Positions 8,577-17,290 of a DNA stretch of 64,000 bases are shown here, one piece after another. Source of the stretch: Saprospiraceae bacterium (GTDB taxonomy: Bacteria > Bacteroidota > Bacteroidia > Chitinophagales > Saprospiraceae); the NCBI GenBank assembly GCA_020850225.1, contig JADZFD010000090.1, positions 1 to 64,000 of the forward strand. Direction: 5' to 3'. The translations under genes were made by a program, and so were the position numbers. How positions within the stretch are numbered: the stretch's first letter is position 1; each line of letters begins with the position of its first letter. A model generated the notes under the pieces. The model did no database searches. It worked only from the letters and a program-made list of their open reading frames with translations, and was not told the DNA's origin.

Positions 8577-9239
8577 CTATATATTGAGATAGGTCATTAA
8601 TGAATCGAACCTGTCCAGCAAAGAGTCGCTGTATTCTGTATCTGAAAAGGATGCATGAATAATATAACCGAATCTCTCCAGACTTGCTTTGTATGCATTC
8701 AGATCCTGAGCATTAGTTTTAAGTGTTATATAGATTTTATTGGAACCAGGTATGGATGTTATAAAGCTACTCAACACAGATATATCATCTGCTTCTGCAA
8801 GCCGGATTATCTCAGACAATAAATAATTGTGGTTGGAACATTCAAGTACAATTATACTGCCCGGATCAGTAAATGAAAAATGAACAGCGAAATACTTCAA
8901 CAAATCTTCCAGCGTAACCACACCCAGATAGATTTCTTTAACTTCATCTACTATGGGTATGACACTGAGTTGTAATGTACCCAATTTGGTCATCAGATCA
9001 AATATATGGTCGCGTTCTTTACAGAAAGCCTGATGATGTGTTAGTCTGTATAAACCGACGGGTTCTTTGGGGTCGTTTATCAGAATATCTTCTTCAGATA
9101 TGATACCCAATATTCTGCTTTTATTGACTATAGGCAAATGACTAACATGATATATTTGCATCTTCTGCAATACTTCCTCTCCTGTATCTGAAGTTCGAAC
9201 AGGTTGTATACTAGTGCTAATTAATTCTTTTGCAATCAA
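8577..9239 (-). CDS. CBS-domain protein with C-terminal ACT-like region
   Basis: The 220-residue soluble protein has two CBS motifs (about residues 1-60 and 70-125; SHLPIVNKSRILGIISEEDIL and LSVIPIVDEVKEIYLGVVTLEDLL type). CBS pairs bind adenine nucleotides and sense energy state. Residues 128-200 (IIVLECSNHNYLLSEIIRLA onward) look like an ACT-type ligand-binding domain, an arrangement known from AcuB-like proteins. It sits between the TM2-TPR-SHOCT gene (43 bp upstream) and the POTRA barrel (3 bp downstream), so it is probably translated from the same message. The partner it regulates is unknown. Confidence 0.75.
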   Translation of the reverse strand: MIAKELISTSIQPVRTSDTGEEVLQKMQIYHVSHLPIVNKSRILGIISEEDILINDPKEPVGLYRLTHHQAFCKERDHIFDLMTKLGTLQLSVIPIVDEVKEIYLGVVTLEDLLKYFAVHFSFTDPGSIIVLECSNHNYLLSEIIRLAEADDISVLSSFITSIPGSNKIYITLKTNAQDLNAYKASLERFGYIIHASFSDTEYSDSLLDRFDSLMTYLNI

Positions 9240-9282
9240 TTGAAAAAGGATTTATTTATAAAACGATTTATAAATCAAAAGG

Positions 9283-10101
9283 TTATTGCCTTAAAACTTT
9301 TTTTCTTTCAAATTCAAATTCAATATCAGACAATACACCACGTTCTCTGAGATCCGCCAGCTTTTTTAATTTATCCAACAATGTGTCGTCCAATTGATCT
9401 GAATTTGAAGTGACTGTTTCTTCCGGATTTGCATTTTTTAATTCAGGAGCACGCTTATATCCACTCTGTTTAAAAGCTTCAAATTCCGGTTGTATCCTGA
9501 TAAAGGCAAGATCCTCATGTGTTAAAATGCGTTCTGTATCCTTCATTCCGTTTTCTACAGCCAGAGATATATGTCTGAATGCCAATGCCTTGCTTTCTGT
9601 TAAAGAATAAGCACAAGCTAAATTGAAATGCAGCGCCGGATCTTTTGGGATAAGTTCTATTCCTGACTTAAAATCTGCAATTGCCTCTTCAAGATCAAAA
9701 TCTTTGTATTTTTTTATTCCGCTATTTTTTAGAGCATTGACTTTTACGAGTGATTGAGCTGAATAACCTCCATTGGCAGATCCGGTATACTTATTTTGTC
9801 CAGGCAGTTGCTGATTTCTTTTTAATTGAGTTTCCCTCCTCATATTCAATGGATTGCGTTCGTCTGTTATGAATCCTCTGTTGTATTTTTTGTCAAAATC
9901 AGCATTGGACATAAAGAAAAGCATCAAGCCCTGTACCATACCCATAAATGCCGTTATCGGAAAATCCATATTAACGGAAATTACAAAAAGAAACATGAAA
10001 AATATAAAACCACCGATTCGCCCTAGATATAATTTGTGTATACCCAAAGTACCAAAAAATATTGCTAATAATGCAGCTGTTATTCTACTTTTAGGTCTCA
10101 T
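9283..10101 (-). CDS. TM2-TPR-SHOCT membrane protein
   Basis: Three modules are visible in 272 residues. Residues 1-70 form a TM2 domain (two membrane helices, with GTLGIHKLYLGRIGG at the first). Residues about 118-190 are TPR-like (ALKNSGIKKYKDFDLEEAIA and PKDPALHFNLACAYSLTESK). The last 35 residues form a SHOCT-type helix pair (LLDKLKKLADLRERGVLSDI). The combination suggests an inner-membrane protein with a cytoplasmic protein-interaction platform. It lies 4 bp downstream of the PP2C phosphatase gene, and the tight spacing suggests translational coupling. No function is known for this architecture that I can name. Confidence 0.75.
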   Translation of the reverse strand: MRPKSRITAALLAIFFGTLGIHKLYLGRIGGFIFFMFLFVISVNMDFPITAFMGMVQGLMLFFMSNADFDKKYNRGFITDERNPLNMRRETQLKRNQQLPGQNKYTGSANGGYSAQSLVKVNALKNSGIKKYKDFDLEEAIADFKSGIELIPKDPALHFNLACAYSLTESKALAFRHISLAVENGMKDTERILTHEDLAFIRIQPEFEAFKQSGYKRAPELKNANPEETVTSNSDQLDDTLLDKLKKLADLRERGVLSDIEFEFERKKVLRQ

Positions 10102-10105
10102 AATT

Positions 10106-11332
10106 TCAATAAATTTTACAGGTTAATACAGCTATATCGTCTTCTATTCTATTATCACCTCTGAATGTATCCATTTCATCCAGAAGTTTGGTATTAAAAA
10201 CTGCCGGAGATAACAAATAATTGTTGTTGACAAATGATTCAAGTGTAGCATCACCAAAATATTCGTCAGAATAATTTTTCAGATCCGGTAATCCGTCGGT
10301 AAAACATACTATCATGGCTTCACTATCAAGATGAATTACTTTTTCCTGAATTTGCTCCAACTTTTCAAATGCGCCTATAAAAGAACAACCCTGATCAAGC
10401 CTGATTAGTTGATTTTTCGTTTTAAGAATGGGTGGAAAGTGACCTGCATTGACATATTTTAGTACTCTACTCTTAATATCCACTTCTGCAACAAAAAAAG
10501 TGATATACTTATCGCTTTTGGTAATACGGTAAACAGCCTGATTCAATGCAAAGACAAATGTTTCCAAATCCCTGTACTGAAAGATGAGTGATTGAATCAT
10601 AGCCTGGAAATTAGCCATCAGCAATGCTGCCGAAACGCCTTTACCGGAAATGTCTGCTATACAAAATGCAAATCTATGCGCATCAAATCTAATAAAATCC
10701 AAATAATCACCACCAATATTAAAATGTGGCTTGTATATCATTGACAAAGCAAAATCATCTTCGACAGGAAGGGTTTCGGGTATCAGCATCTGTTGAACTT
10801 CTGAAGCAAGTTCCATTTCACGCTTGTACCTTTCCTGTTCAATCTGTCTTTTGAACAATCTTTTATTTTCTATTGCAACTGCTATGATATTTGTTATTGT
10901 AGTAATAAATTGAATCTTATTATATATATCATCCTTATCTTTGATTCCACCAATTACGGCGTAGGAAATAGGTAAATCCTTATGAAATACCGGAATGATT
11001 ATATCAAATCCTTCCAATTCCGTATAATGGTCATCCACTTTGATGGTATGGAGTCGTTTGTGTTGTAATAAAATCTCCAGAAATCCTGATGATAATATAT
11101 TGTTGAAATTTATTGAGGCAGCACATTCCCAATTATCGTGATTCTTAACTATGAGAGCCATCTTTTCTATGCCCATCTCCCAGCTTAGAAAAGAATTGTA
11201 CATATTGAATAAGCCTTCAGCAGAAACATTGTCATTGATAGCCTGCGTAATTGTAAGTAATGCCTTAATCTGAAGTTGCTTCAGATTAACATCCTTTTCC
11301 AATTTTTCCAACAGTGACAATTCTCGATTCAT
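10106..11332 (-). CDS. GAF-PP2C (SpoIIE/RsbU-type) serine phosphatase
   Basis: The 408-residue protein has an N-terminal GAF-like sensor (about 25-165), a short helical linker (RYKREMELASEVQQMLIPE, about 168-186) typical of RsbU-type phosphatases, and a C-terminal SpoIIE/PP2C catalytic domain (about 190-408). The metal-binding acids are present in GGDYLDF, ADISGKGVSAALLMA, CFTDGLPDL and EDDIAVLTC. Such enzymes dephosphorylate serine on anti-anti-sigma or other STAS-like proteins, but no STAS or RsbW-like gene lies in the window. It is the first gene of the minus-strand operon to 7140. A TAAGTTTG box (11337-11344) almost touches the ATG, so a very short leader is possible. Confidence 0.85.
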   Translation of the reverse strand: MNRELSLLEKLEKDVNLKQLQIKALLTITQAINDNVSAEGLFNMYNSFLSWEMGIEKMALIVKNHDNWECAASINFNNILSSGFLEILLQHKRLHTIKVDDHYTELEGFDIIIPVFHKDLPISYAVIGGIKDKDDIYNKIQFITTITNIIAVAIENKRLFKRQIEQERYKREMELASEVQQMLIPETLPVEDDFALSMIYKPHFNIGGDYLDFIRFDAHRFAFCIADISGKGVSAALLMANFQAMIQSLIFQYRDLETFVFALNQAVYRITKSDKYITFFVAEVDIKSRVLKYVNAGHFPPILKTKNQLIRLDQGCSFIGAFEKLEQIQEKVIHLDSEAMIVCFTDGLPDLKNYSDEYFGDATLESFVNNNYLLSPAVFNTKLLDEMDTFRGDNRIEDDIAVLTCKIY

Positions 11333-11637
11333 GGGACAAACTTACAGAAAAATTATAACTTTTTGAATTTTCTATAATCGAATACTATAAATATGTTATT
11401 ATACCCTTCAATTGAATTGAATATATATGTTTCTATTCAGGTAGTAACTTTCCATGGATATTAAAATAGGTTAGTATCAGCTTATATCCAGGAATAATTA
11501 TGAAGTAATTAATAGGATTTAGTGTGATGATGTTGGTTCTTAGAAAATTTATGTCAAAACAACATTATGAAAATAACTGAAAAGTTATTTTACTTTCATA
11601 TAAGATTTTTTTTCAAAATAAAGGAGTATTACAAGCA

Positions 11638-11668
11638 AAAAAAAACAGGCTTAAAGCCTGTTTTTTTT
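11638..11668 (-). terminator. Rho-independent terminator after the thioredoxin-like gene
   Basis: ACAGGC and GCCTGT pair around a 5-base loop, flanked by A and T runs on both sides. The hairpin overlaps the stop codon of the minus-strand gene. With U-runs on both strands it could work in both directions. The remaining gap to 11332 holds no other feature I can support. Confidence 0.8.
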
Positions 11669-12227
11669 ATTTCTTTATCATTTTTTCAACACCCTGAGTA
11701 AATTCCTCAAGGCTGGGTGAGTAACCCGTCTTTCCAAGAGCTTCGATTGAGAATTGATTTGTTTTACTATCTTTACTTAAATTGAAAACCCATACAGTCG
11801 GATAGCCGGTTACCTGAAATGAGTTTTGTAATTGATAGTTTTGTTGTTTGATATCTTCAGGAATGGAAGTTCTTCTTGGGAAATCCAATTCCAGTAGGAC
11901 AACATTCTTGTCAGCCCATGTTTTAAATTCAGGTTTGCCAAAAACACTTGCAGTTAATCTTTTACACCATCCACACCAGTCACTTCCTGTAAAGTTTGCC
12001 ATGATGGGTTTGCCAGTTTTTTGCGATTCAGCAAAAGCATCATCCAAACGAACATGCCAACCCGGATTGGAAGAAGTATAAACCGGTTCTGTTGTTGCTG
12101 TTGTTGTATTTTCTGTAGCTTTTGCAGCATTAGGTTTGTTCTGAGCATCCATGGTGCATTGTGAGTAAATCCCAACCACCAGAATAAGGCTCCATTTTAA
12201 ATAATTTTTAAGAAAAGAAGTAATCAT
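11667..12227 (-). CDS. Exported thioredoxin-fold protein (CGWC)
   Basis: The 186-residue protein has a signal-like N-terminus (hydrophobic about 11-27, possible cleavage after MDAQ), a Thr/Ala-rich linker (35-50), then a thioredoxin-fold domain of the thioredoxin_7 type. The redox motif WCGWC is at about residues 83-87, and the cis-Pro segment TGYPTVWVF is near 140. It probably acts as a periplasmic thiol-disulfide reductase or oxidase. A promoter with TTTG and TATTTTTG boxes spaced 22 bp lies upstream (12255-12288), and a strong terminator sits at its 3' end, so it is a single-gene unit. Confidence 0.82.
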   Translation of the reverse strand: MITSFLKNYLKWSLILVVGIYSQCTMDAQNKPNAAKATENTTTATTEPVYTSSNPGWHVRLDDAFAESQKTGKPIMANFTGSDWCGWCKRLTASVFGKPEFKTWADKNVVLLELDFPRRTSIPEDIKQQNYQLQNSFQVTGYPTVWVFNLSKDSKTNQFSIEALGKTGYSPSLEEFTQGVEKMIKK

Positions 12228-12254
12228 ATTATTTTAAATAAATGGTTTAAAGTA

Positions 12255-12288
12255 CAAAAATAAATAGAATTAATTTAAATATAGCAAA
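12255..12288 (-). promoter_or_regulatory. Promoter of the thioredoxin-like gene
   Basis: On the minus strand TTTG (12285-12288) and TATTTTTG (12255-12262) are separated by 22 bp, close to the Bacteroidota -33/-7 arrangement. The ATG lies 27 bp downstream. Confidence 0.55.
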
Positions 12289-12475
12289 ATAAGAAATATT
12301 TAACTCAATATATGAAAATTAGTTAAAGATACTTAATCATTATTAATTATGCTTGTGAAAATAATACGATGAAATATGAAAATTAGTTACAGAATCGGAT
12401 AATAAAGTTAAAAAAGGTATGATTAGTAATTATAAACCTGTTTTAAAAACCAATTAACATATCAGGGCAATATTA

Positions 12476-12958
12476 TTATTCTTCTTCACTATCATCGTAT
12501 TCTACTGGATGAATCATAGGTAACTTTACAACTTTCGCCTCCTCAGCATTAATGCCAAAAAATCCCAAAACACCGCCGGATGCTTTAGCGATATGTTCTG
12601 CATATGTCAGGAAGCCTTTGTATAATTTATACCTTACCGGTTGTTCGATTTTGTCAAGAATAGGATTTAAAGCTGATAATTTCTCAGCTATTATATCGTT
12701 CCTTTGATGTGCGCCACCCGGTAATTCTTCAATATATTGGTGGATTTTTTCAATAATATCTTCGTCTGCCTCTTTATAAAAAGCCTTCAGATCACCTTTA
12801 AGATTATAGCTCCTGATATGTGCTATTTTTTTTGCCCACTCCAATTCATCTTCAGAAAATTTACCATCTGCTCCAGCTATTAATACAGCAATCAGAGGTA
12901 ATGCTTCTTTCAGGTGTGCTCTCTCGTCGTCGTTCAAATTGTTAAAATACGTTGACAT
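12476..12958 (-). CDS. TerB-like helical protein
   Basis: The 160-residue acidic, all-helical protein carries the TerB-type signature LIAVLIAGADGKFSEDELEW (about 22-41), in which an Asp-rich turn follows the first helix. There is no signal peptide or membrane helix except a short Gly/Phe-rich segment (about 127-137). TerB-like domains bind metal or act as partners in stress-response membrane complexes, but no ter gene neighbours are present. A second, weaker TerB-like protein lies at 28862. The -7 box TATTTTTG at 12985-12992 precedes it. The specific function is unknown. Confidence 0.6.
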   Translation of the reverse strand: MSTYFNNLNDDERAHLKEALPLIAVLIAGADGKFSEDELEWAKKIAHIRSYNLKGDLKAFYKEADEDIIEKIHQYIEELPGGAHQRNDIIAEKLSALNPILDKIEQPVRYKLYKGFLTYAEHIAKASGGVLGFFGINAEEAKVVKLPMIHPVEYDDSEEE

Positions 12959-12984
12959 ATAATTGTAAATTATTTGTTTGGGTG

Positions 12985-12992
12985 CAAAAATA
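12985..12992 (-). promoter_or_regulatory. Putative -7 box for the TerB-like gene
   Basis: TATTTTTG on the minus strand is followed by GC and lies 27 bp upstream of the ATG at 12958. No clear -33 element is seen. The rest of the 12959-13283 gap has only the divergent exbB promoter. Confidence 0.4.
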
Positions 12993-13221
12993 ATATATTA
13001 AGTGAATTTTCTATACATTTGTTTAAACTACTTGTAAAAGAATACATCAATTCTTTATAAAATATTAGTATCATGGATACAGGTTATGTTACATAATTAT
13101 TATTACTACATGCCCTATGTACAGTAATATCTTAGACGAAACAATAATAATTCCGGCTAACATACGTTTGAAGAATATAAAGAATTATAATTATATAATC
13201 TGATTTTTTTTAATACATTTA

Positions 13222-13251
13222 TTGTATACATTATAAATTAAATTATATTTG
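13222..13251 (+). promoter_or_regulatory. Promoter of exbB-exbD
   Basis: TTG (13222-13224) and TATATTTG (13244-13251) are spaced by 19 bp, a good match to the Bacteroidota -33/-7 promoter. The exbB ATG lies 33 bp downstream of the box. Confidence 0.6.
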
Positions 13252-13283
13252 TGCTTTCATTTAATAAAAAATAGTTTCTTAGT

Positions 13284-13961
13284 ATGAGTTTTATTCTTCA
13301 GGCTGCTGCTGCAGTAGATACAACCGGGGTAAGTTCTTCTGATAGTGGATTCAGTGTTTTAGATGTTATTGCAAAAGGAGGAATCGTTATGTGGCCACTC
13401 CTTATATTATCGGTAATATCGATTTATTATATAGTCGAGAGATACCTGTATATTAAAAAGAGATCAAAGATTGATTCAAATTTAGTTAAATCAGTCCTTG
13501 ACAAAGTGTACAACGGTCAGATGGATTCAGCATCTTTAATATGTGAACAGAATAGTACGAGTCTGGGAAATGTATTGAAAGCTGGTGTTGACACATTGGG
13601 CAAGCCTATAGAACAGGTAAAAGAAGCTTTGACGGTACAGTCCAATATTGAATTGTCAACGATGGAATCCAGAATGGGATATATTTCAATAATTTCAGGT
13701 ATAGCTCCCCGTTTGGGTTTCGTGGGTACGATTATCGGTGTTATTGTTATCTTCTATAGTATCGGACAAACTGCTGATATTTCGATTTCAACCATTTCCA
13801 ATGGATTGTACCAGAAGATGATTACTTCAGGTACAGGTTTGATTGTAGGTATGGTTGCATTTTTAGGTTATAATTATCTGCTTACTATGGTAGACAACTT
13901 TAGTCTTTATCTGCAAAAAGAAGTATTGGAATTTATTAAGGGCATCAATCGCCCCGTTTAA
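13284..13961 (+). CDS. exbB: MotA/TolQ/ExbB proton channel protein
   Basis: ExbB forms the pentameric inner-membrane channel that lets protons drive TonB or TolA. The 225-residue protein has three membrane segments (about 32-52, 135-158 and 178-200). The second and third contain the MotA/TolQ/ExbB core (SGIAPRLGFVGTIIGVIVIF at about 139-158 and TSGTGLIVGMVAFLGYN at about 176-192). The usual APLLGLLGT is APRLGFVGT here, so an Arg replaces a hydrophobic residue. A Ser/Thr/Ala-rich N-terminal extension precedes TM1. It is followed 12 bp later by exbD. Confidence 0.87.
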   Translation: MSFILQAAAAVDTTGVSSSDSGFSVLDVIAKGGIVMWPLLILSVISIYYIVERYLYIKKRSKIDSNLVKSVLDKVYNGQMDSASLICEQNSTSLGNVLKAGVDTLGKPIEQVKEALTVQSNIELSTMESRMGYISIISGIAPRLGFVGTIIGVIVIFYSIGQTADISISTISNGLYQKMITSGTGLIVGMVAFLGYNYLLTMVDNFSLYLQKEVLEFIKGINRPV

Positions 13962-13973
13962 AATATATATAAC

Positions 13974-14369
13974 ATGAATTTTTCAAGAAAAAGAAGGGTC
14001 TTCCATGATGAGGATGCGATGTCAGCGATGAACGATATCATGTTCTTCCTGATGTTGTTTTTCCTAATTATATCTACAATGGCAAACCCTAACGTAATTA
14101 AGGTTTTACTGCCTAAAGCTGAAAACAGTAACACAATTGCCAAACAACCCGTATCTCTGACTATAACTGACGATCTAAAATATTTTTTAAATACAGAAGA
14201 AATAAGTCATGACAATCTGGAAGCTGCATTGAGTGGTGCTGTAGAAAACAATACTGACAGAACAGTTATACTTCGATTGGCAAAAAGTCTGACTATGCAG
14301 GATTTGGTAGATGTATTGGCTATCGGTGTCAAACACGATATGAAGATGGTATTGAGTACTTCAAAGTAG
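13974..14369 (+). CDS. exbD: ExbD/TolR-family biopolymer transport protein
   Basis: ExbD is the single-pass partner of ExbB and carries the proton-accepting Asp. The 131-residue protein has a basic N-terminus, one membrane helix (about 18-40) with the conserved Asp at residue 21 (MNDIMFFLMLFFLI), and a periplasmic domain (about 45-131). It forms an operon with exbB and ends at a strong terminator. No tonB is seen in the window. The TonB-dependent receptor at 37032 would depend on such a complex. Confidence 0.87.
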   Translation: MNFSRKRRVFHDEDAMSAMNDIMFFLMLFFLIISTMANPNVIKVLLPKAENSNTIAKQPVSLTITDDLKYFLNTEEISHDNLEAALSGAVENNTDRTVILRLAKSLTMQDLVDVLAIGVKHDMKMVLSTSK

Positions 14370-14394
14370 GTATTCTAATATTACAAATAAATCT

Positions 14395-14436
14395 AAAAAA
14401 GCAGCCCGGTTAACATTAACCGGACTGCTTTTTTTA
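14395..14436. terminator. Bidirectional terminator between exbD and fdsA
   Basis: A 13-bp stem (one mismatch; GCAG, CCGGTTAA and complement) closes on a 3-base loop and is bordered by an A run on the left and a T run on the right. It lies between convergent genes and can serve both. Confidence 0.85.
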
Positions 14437-14460
14437 TTTAAATAAAGTACTTGTGGAAAT

Positions 14461-17202
14461 TTAATGATTTAAAGTTTTGTACTTTCCTTTACTTTTTCTG
14501 ATATTACATGCTACTATTTTATATTCCGGACACGAAGCTTCCACATCCGACACATCTGAAGTGATGATATTGAGCATGACCTCAGGAAAGTGAAATGTAC
14601 TACTTAGTATACCCGGTCTGACTTCATCAGTAACTTTTGCCTTTATATCTACTTTGCCTCTTGCTGACTCTATACACACTAAATCACCATCATGAATCAG
14701 ATGATTAGCCGCATCCAATGGGTTTATAAGTAATACATCTTCTGTAATGATATGAACATTGTTTGTTCTTCTGGTCATTGTTCCGGCATTGTAATGCTCG
14801 AGATTCCGGTTGGTCGTTAAAATATAAGGATAATCTTTTTCGTTATCAAGCAATTCAGTGGATTCAGCAAAATCAACAAAATTAAATCTCCCTTTTCCTA
14901 AAGGAAAGGTTTCGCCATGAAGAATTTTGGTATCCGTACCATCTGTTTTCACCGGCCATTGCTTACCGTTTTTACCTAAATTTTCCCAGGTGATTCCGGC
15001 AAAGAAAGGAACTATTTTAGATATTTCATCCAACATATCAGCCGGATCATAGTCATTTTGGGAATAACCCATTACATTCATTATTTCACTTATAATCTGT
15101 CCATCCGGTTTTGTACCTGGTAGTGGTTCGACAACTTTATTAACACGCTGGACTCTTCTTTCTCCGTTTGTAAAAGTACCGCTTTTCTCAAGGAAAGTTG
15201 CACCAGGCAAGATGACATCTGCGTATTTGGCAGTTTCTGTAATGAAAATTTCCTGAACTATAAGTAAATCCAGACTTTCCATCGCTTTTATCACCTTATT
15301 GGTATTGGGGTCTGACTGAACAACATCTTCACCCATGAGCCACAATGCTTTAAGTTTGCCTTCGATACTCGCCTCAAACATTTCAGAAATTTTCAAACCT
15401 TCATCTATAGGAATCGGGGTCTTGTATGCTAATTCATATTTCTTATTGATTTCAGGATCGTAGGCATTAAGATACCCTGCTCCCTGATATGGTTGACAAC
15501 CCATATCAGCGGCTCCCTGCACATTATTCTGACCTCTTAAGGGATTAACACCTGTTGCGCGTCTTCCCAGATTACCGGTAATCATGGCAAGGTCAGAAAT
15601 CAACATTACTGCATAAGTACCGTACGAATGTTCGGTAACGCCCAAACCATGGAAACTCATAGCGTTTTTAGACGAAGCATATGCTACAGCTGCTTTTTTT
15701 ACTAATGATTTTTCAACATGCGTTATAGCTTCCATTTCATCCATATCCAAAGCCAGAATCTGTTCTTTGAATTCCTGGTATCCTGCAGTTCTGTTTTCTA
15801 TGAAAGCTTTATCTTCAAGTCCTTCTGTGATGATATAATACAACATCATATTGAGTAAGGCAACATTGGTACCTGGTCTGAGTGCCAGATGATAGGTAGC
15901 ATATTGGGCAAGTGTCGTTCTTCTCGGATCGATGACTATGGTTAGCTTGCCTTTCATGGCATGTTGTTTCAGCTTGGCACCCGTTACAGGATGAGCCTCG
16001 GTAGGATTGGCTCCGATTATCATTACACAATCTGCATCAACAAGCTCTTCAATAGAATTTGTTGCTGCACCGGTGCCGAACGATTTTTGCATACCCAATG
16101 CAGTAGGAGAGTGGCATACTCTGGCACAACAATCTATGTTATTGGTACCTATGACAGCTCTGATAAATTTCTGCATCAGGTAGTTTTCCTCATTGGTACA
16201 TCGTGCTGATGATATGCCTGCTATGGCATTCGGGCCATAATTGTTTTTAATTTCTGTAAGTTTACCAGCAATGTATTGATATGCTTCGTCCCAGGATACG
16301 GACTCAAGTTCTCCATTTCTTCGTATCATGGGTGATGTAATTCTATCCTGATGATTATAAAACGAAAATGCATATCTTCCTTTAAGACAAGTATGTCCCT
16401 GGTTGACCTCTGCATCATAAGGCGCCTGAATGGATTTTACCTTACCATCTTTAACAGCTACTTCCAGATTACATCCTACACCACAATACGTACATGTAGT
16501 TCTTACCTTCTTTTCAAAATCATTGGACTTGGAATCAAAAATATCTGTTATAGCGGAAGTTGGACATGCCTGAGCACATGCCCCACAGCTGACACAGTCG
16601 GAATCAAAAAAGCTTACATTGTTGCCTTTGATAACTGTGGCATCAAAAGCACGACCAGCCATACTAAGTACCAGTTCGCCCTGAACTTCATCACATGCAC
16701 GTATACACCTGTAGCAATTGATACATTTCGAAAGATCCGAGCGCATATACGGGTGACTGGTATCCGGCAGCGCATCAAAGTGGTTTCTTCCTTCAGGATA
16801 CCGGGCGTCTGTCACACCCAAACGTTTTGCTACCGTCTGCAATTCACAATTATTGTTGGCATCACAATGATCGCAATCGAGCGGATGGTCTGTTACTACC
16901 AATTCTACTATATTCTTTCTCAGATGCTGAATCTTTTGGGAATCAGTGACAATATAACTACCGGCTAATGCAGGTGTATGACAGGATGCCTGAGTTTTGT
17001 AGGGGCCATCCTCTTTCAAACCTACTTCAACACTGCACACCCTGCAAGACCCGAAAGGCTCCAGATTAGGGGCGTCGCACAATGTCGGAACACGGTCATA
17101 CGTTGTATGACGCCTTACAAAACTTAATATGGTTTCTCCTTCCTGCAATGCAAAAGGATCTCCATTGATGTAGGCAATTTTTGGAGATATATTATTGGTC
17201 AT
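14461..17202 (-). CDS. fdsA: NAD-dependent formate dehydrogenase, alpha subunit (Cys form)
   Basis: This 913-residue molybdenum or tungsten enzyme oxidises formate to CO2 in the cytoplasm. The N-terminus is NuoG-like: a 2Fe-2S domain (C42, C53, C56 and C74), a His-Cys3 4Fe-4S site (HPLDCDHCDANNNC, about 105-120), and two 4Fe-4S ferredoxin motifs (CINCYRCIRAC and CVSCGACAQAC, about 155-215). The molybdopterin domain begins at TCTYCGVGC (about 232), and the active-site position is ARVCHSPTALG (about 360), with Cys encoded by TGC rather than selenocysteine. The dinucleotide-binding domain fills the C-terminus. The partner gene lies 88 bp upstream on the same strand. No fdhD or molybdenum-cofactor gene is nearby. 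Confidence 0.88.
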   Translation of the reverse strand: MTNNISPKIAYINGDPFALQEGETILSFVRRHTTYDRVPTLCDAPNLEPFGSCRVCSVEVGLKEDGPYKTQASCHTPALAGSYIVTDSQKIQHLRKNIVELVVTDHPLDCDHCDANNNCELQTVAKRLGVTDARYPEGRNHFDALPDTSHPYMRSDLSKCINCYRCIRACDEVQGELVLSMAGRAFDATVIKGNNVSFFDSDCVSCGACAQACPTSAITDIFDSKSNDFEKKVRTTCTYCGVGCNLEVAVKDGKVKSIQAPYDAEVNQGHTCLKGRYAFSFYNHQDRITSPMIRRNGELESVSWDEAYQYIAGKLTEIKNNYGPNAIAGISSARCTNEENYLMQKFIRAVIGTNNIDCCARVCHSPTALGMQKSFGTGAATNSIEELVDADCVMIIGANPTEAHPVTGAKLKQHAMKGKLTIVIDPRRTTLAQYATYHLALRPGTNVALLNMMLYYIITEGLEDKAFIENRTAGYQEFKEQILALDMDEMEAITHVEKSLVKKAAVAYASSKNAMSFHGLGVTEHSYGTYAVMLISDLAMITGNLGRRATGVNPLRGQNNVQGAADMGCQPYQGAGYLNAYDPEINKKYELAYKTPIPIDEGLKISEMFEASIEGKLKALWLMGEDVVQSDPNTNKVIKAMESLDLLIVQEIFITETAKYADVILPGATFLEKSGTFTNGERRVQRVNKVVEPLPGTKPDGQIISEIMNVMGYSQNDYDPADMLDEISKIVPFFAGITWENLGKNGKQWPVKTDGTDTKILHGETFPLGKGRFNFVDFAESTELLDNEKDYPYILTTNRNLEHYNAGTMTRRTNNVHIITEDVLLINPLDAANHLIHDGDLVCIESARGKVDIKAKVTDEVRPGILSSTFHFPEVMLNIITSDVSDVEASCPEYKIVACNIRKSKGKYKTLNH

Positions 17203-17290
17203 ATCCGAGATTTTCTTATATGTTATCGATAAATTACTGAGAAAAATCTAAATTGTCAGATTAATACAACAGTATTGTTTCTTAATAATT

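Noticed and set aside
16085..16140. Possible selenocysteine in formate dehydrogenase
   Set aside because: The active-site residue is encoded by TGC, and no in-frame TGA occurs at that position.
16351..16968. Plus-strand open frame of 205 codons inside fdsA
   Set aside because: It is antisense to a well-defined formate dehydrogenase and has an unlikely composition rich in Ile, Thr, Tyr and Cys.
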